From positions 1-64,000 of the forward strand of contig CAMAQB010000003.1 of assembly GCA_945860285.1 (NCBI GenBank): a DNA stretch of 64,000 nt, given 5' to 3'. Made by a program: the position numbers and the translations under genes. Of the stretch, positions 61,442 through 64,000 are shown in pieces. Source of the stretch: Akkermansia muciniphila (GTDB lineage Bacteria; Verrucomicrobiota; Verrucomicrobiia; Verrucomicrobiales; Akkermansiaceae). The first letter of the stretch is position 1. Each line of letters starts with the position of its first letter. The notes beneath the pieces are model-generated. The model searched no databases and was not told the DNA's origin. It worked only from the letters and a program-made list of their open reading frames with translations.

Positions 61442-63079
61442 ATGAAAAATCCACCTGATCGTTTTTCGTTAGAAAATCAAAACTCCGATGTGCCGTCGAC
61501 CGGCTCCCGCAACGGTTTCAAGCAGATGCTGGCAAAAATCGGCATCGGTTCCTTCGCGGTTTCCCTGTTTGTCCATTTTGCTTTTGTTCTGATTGCCGTG
61601 TTTTTTCTATTCAAGTGGGTGACACCTCCGGTCGTGGAAACGCAAACGTGGCCCGAGCACATCGGTGGCGGCGGTGGTGGCAACAATGGCGAGTTGGCGC
61701 ACAAGATTAAAAAAACGGTGAGCCAGGCGCAGAGTCACTCTGCCGTCGGCATGCGGATTACCGTGAACAACAGTGATGCGATATGCGCATTGCCGGTGGA
61801 GGCGGTGCTGCCTTCATTGCCATCGCTTTCAGAACAAACCGCAAGCAAGGGGCTCGGCGGTGGTGTCGAGGGTGGCAAGGGACTTGGCAAAGGTCCTGGC
61901 AACGGCCCGGGTCATGGGCCCGGCACAGGCCCGGGAAGCCATTTGCGGGGGTTCAGCAGCCTCTCTCCGATCATACAAGGCCGTTGCAGCGCGAGCGAAC
62001 GAATGCGGATGATCCGTGAGGCTGGTGGCAATGAAGCAGTGGAGGAAAAGGTGAAGAAATCGTTGGACTGGTTGAAAAGCCAGCAAAATGCCGATGGATC
62101 ATGGGGTGACACCCGGCAGGTGGCGATGACCGGGCTGGCACTCCTTTGTTATCTCGGACATTGTGAAGACACTTCATCGAACGATTACGGCGTGGTAGTC
62201 TCCAAAGCGATCGGGTATCTGGTCAACGTCGGCATGGCCAACAACGGCAAACTGGCATCCAACATGGGCGAAAATTCCTGGTGTTATGAACATGGCATCG
62301 CCACCTACGCCCTCGCCGAGGCCTTGGCATTTTCCCGCACCCTGAAGTTTCCCAATGAAGACCTGAAATCCGCGGTGACCAAAGCAGGCCAGATCATCGT
62401 TGACGGCCAGAACGTCAATGGTTCGTGGGATTACAAGCTTGATGCGTCGTCGTCGCGCAATGATCTCTCGGTGACCGGATGGCAGATGCAGGCCTTGAAG
62501 GCGGTGAAATCCTCGGGCGTTGACGTGAAGGGGGTGGAAGCGACCATCCGTGCGGCGACAAAGTACATCAGTCGCAAAAACAGTGATCAGGGAGCATTTC
62601 TCGATGATGGCATGTTTGTCTACAGTGGCGGCACTCACAGTGCGGCGATGTCCGCCGTGGGTGTTCTCTGTCTACAGCAGTCGGGCAAGGGAAACTCGGC
62701 CGAGTCAAAATCAGGCATTCGATACATCTTCAACGGACTCAAGCAGCGCACGGGTGAAGCGAAAGGAGCGGCATTTCCCGGTCAGGAAGTTTATGCGTTC
62801 CGCTATACGTCCAACTGTGATCTTTACGCATTTTATTATGCCAGCCAGGCGATGAGGAATGCGGGAGGAAGCGAATGGGCCGCGATGAACAAGGCCATCC
62901 TTGAGGAAATTTTGCCCAACCAAGCGGTCGACGGATCGTTCGCCATGCCAGCGAAGATGCCGCATTTTTCAAACAAGATTTATTGCCAATGCCTGAACAC
63001 CCTGATCATGGAGGTTTATTATCGATTCCTGCCGGCGACCAGTTCGGGCAGCGGACATGGATTTTCCGGATTGGAATGA
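61442..63079 (+). CDS. TonB-like anchor fused to squalene-cyclase-fold domain, copy 2
   Basis: A 545-residue paralogue of the preceding gene; the ATG at 61442 (MKNPPDRFSL) matches the short cytoplasmic N-terminus. The membrane helix (about 36-58, GSFAVSLFVHFAFVLIAVFFLF) holds Ser41 and His45, the same S-x3-H spacing. A Pro/Gly linker follows (GKGPGNGPGHGPGTGPG), then the cyclase-fold domain from about 185 with the same blocks as copy 1 (GSWDYKLDASSSRNDLSVTGWQMQALKA). The domains are very similar while the linkers have diverged. It is the last gene of the cluster. Confidence 0.8.
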   Translation: MKNPPDRFSLENQNSDVPSTGSRNGFKQMLAKIGIGSFAVSLFVHFAFVLIAVFFLFKWVTPPVVETQTWPEHIGGGGGGNNGELAHKIKKTVSQAQSHSAVGMRITVNNSDAICALPVEAVLPSLPSLSEQTASKGLGGGVEGGKGLGKGPGNGPGHGPGTGPGSHLRGFSSLSPIIQGRCSASERMRMIREAGGNEAVEEKVKKSLDWLKSQQNADGSWGDTRQVAMTGLALLCYLGHCEDTSSNDYGVVVSKAIGYLVNVGMANNGKLASNMGENSWCYEHGIATYALAEALAFSRTLKFPNEDLKSAVTKAGQIIVDGQNVNGSWDYKLDASSSRNDLSVTGWQMQALKAVKSSGVDVKGVEATIRAATKYISRKNSDQGAFLDDGMFVYSGGTHSAAMSAVGVLCLQQSGKGNSAESKSGIRYIFNGLKQRTGEAKGAAFPGQEVYAFRYTSNCDLYAFYYASQAMRNAGGSEWAAMNKAILEEILPNQAVDGSFAMPAKMPHFSNKIYCQCLNTLIMEVYYRFLPATSSGSGHGFSGLE

Positions 63080-63179
63080 GCGTGCAGGAGTGTCCCGGCA
63101 ATCGTGCGACACGCATGGACTTTCGTTTGACGAAGTTTCCCGGGCTGCTTAGTATGCGCGCCTGCACGGCAGGAAAAGC

Positions 63180-64000
63180 ATGGAAGAGCGCAACACAATC
63201 ATCGTAGGAACAAGAGGTTCCGAACTGGCACTGGTGCAGGCCGATGCCACGGAAACTTTGTTGCGTCGGAAATTTCCAGAACTTGAAGTGCGGCGCCAGA
63301 TCATCAAAACCACCGGTGATCGCAGGACCGACGTGGCGCTGAGTGAGGTGGCGAAAAGCGAAGGCCATCTCGACAAGGGGGTCTTTACCAAGGAACTGGA
63401 AACCGCATTGTCCAAAGGTGAAATCGACATCGCGGTGCACAGCTTGAAGGATGTGCCCACGATTCTTGCCGACGAATTTTTGATAGCGGCCACACTGGAG
63501 CGTGCCGCAGTGCGCGATGTATTGATCTGTAAAACAAGCGGTGGGCTGGAAGCGCTGCCATCTGGCGCTGTTGTCGGCACCAGCAGTGTGCGAAGGGCCA
63601 GACAATTGCTGTGGCTGCGTCCCGACTTGCGAATCGCCGATCTTCGTGGCAACGTGCCGACACGCATCAGGAAGTTGATGGAAACGGATGACTACGCCGC
63701 GATCATGCTGGCCGAAGCGGGGCTGGCGCGGCTGGGATATTTGCCTGGAACCGACGGGCCATTGCACTTTCACATTCTGGATGAGGCGGAATTTTTCCCC
63801 GCCGCCAGTCAGGGGGCGATCGGGCTGGAACTTCGTGCGGATGATCCGTGGATGCGGGAAATTGTCCAGGTGATCACTCATCCGCAAACATTTGTCAGGG
63901 TCACCGCAGAAAGGGAATTCCTGCGCCTGCTCGATGCCGGTTGTCATACTCCCGTGGGAGTGTATTCGATCCTGGACTCTGGCTCACTGCGGATGAGCGC
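63180..64000 (+). CDS. hemC: Porphobilinogen deaminase (partial, runs off the window)
   Basis: Assembles hydroxymethylbilane from four porphobilinogen units for haem synthesis. Not in the ORF track because the window ends inside it; read by hand from ATG 63180 (MEERNTIIVGTRGSELALVQ). Visible motifs are GTRGSELALVQ, GDRRTD, HSLKDVPT, GTSSVRRARQLL, LRGNVPTRIRKL, PAASQGAIG and DAGCHTPVG, where the Cys attaches the dipyrromethane cofactor. About 273 codons are present, so only the C-terminal part is missing. It follows the envelope cluster by 100 bp with no obvious terminator between. Confidence 0.95.
   Translation, partial: MEERNTIIVGTRGSELALVQADATETLLRRKFPELEVRRQIIKTTGDRRTDVALSEVAKSEGHLDKGVFTKELETALSKGEIDIAVHSLKDVPTILADEFLIAATLERAAVRDVLICKTSGGLEALPSGAVVGTSSVRRARQLLWLRPDLRIADLRGNVPTRIRKLMETDDYAAIMLAEAGLARLGYLPGTDGPLHFHILDEAEFFPAASQGAIGLELRADDPWMREIVQVITHPQTFVRVTAEREFLRLLDAGCHTPVGVYSILDSGSLRMS

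Overview
The window is about 64 kb of densely packed, fairly GC-rich bacterial chromosome. No rRNA, phage, transposase or CRISPR was found. The organism is most likely a member of the Verrucomicrobiota. This is an inference from gene content: a MoxR/DUF58/VWA envelope supercluster ending in ExbB/ExbD and squalene-cyclase-fold proteins, a YebC of the 'MGRAFE' subgroup, and many diderm envelope proteins. Nothing in the window proves the taxon.

Region 1 (about 0.1-5.1 kb) is housekeeping: a secreted DUF1460 amidase-like protein, acylphosphatase, an argD-argF operon, a DJ-1 family protein and a class II tRNA-Ser(UGA). Region 2 (about 5.4-15.8 kb) is a single-strand defence island next to the tRNA. 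Transcribed leftwards it reads DUF4236 - small ORF - hsdM - hsdM-tail copy - DUF4062 protein - hsdS - higB - higA/ImmA fusion - hsdR. It is a complete type I restriction-modification system with a toxin-antitoxin pair and a putative sensor or effector built into the same operon.

Region 3 (about 16-40.4 kb) is core metabolism and maintenance. It holds trxB, a pgk-tpiA operon, a secreted thioredoxin-fold protein, yebC, trmD, fabG-sixA, guaB-guaA, an HTH-only LysR protein, rarD, a rhodanese-like/nitroreductase pair, and pssA-pth-rpsF followed by ssb. A four-gene operon follows (SecD-head-like protein, M23 peptidase, RidA, TatD), then a CorA-like protein, an ABC exporter with mutM, lysA and queF.

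Region 4 (about 40.6-63.1 kb) is the most unusual part. Twelve or more genes run on the + strand with overlapping or nearly abutting ends: moxR, a DUF58 protein, two VWA membrane proteins, a 1734-residue DUF4175-like membrane protein, a secreted terpenoid-cyclase-fold protein, a 941-residue periplasmic repeat protein, another secreted protein, exbB, two exbD genes, and two tandem paralogues. Each paralogue joins a TonB-like N-terminal anchor to a squalene-cyclase-like domain. Both anchors carry the Ser-x3-His spacing that TonB uses to couple to ExbB/ExbD, so the cluster may be a proton-motive-force-driven envelope machine with a cyclase-fold domain in place of the TonB C-terminal domain. A 33-bp near-perfect palindrome lies between the two paralogues. 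The window ends inside hemC.
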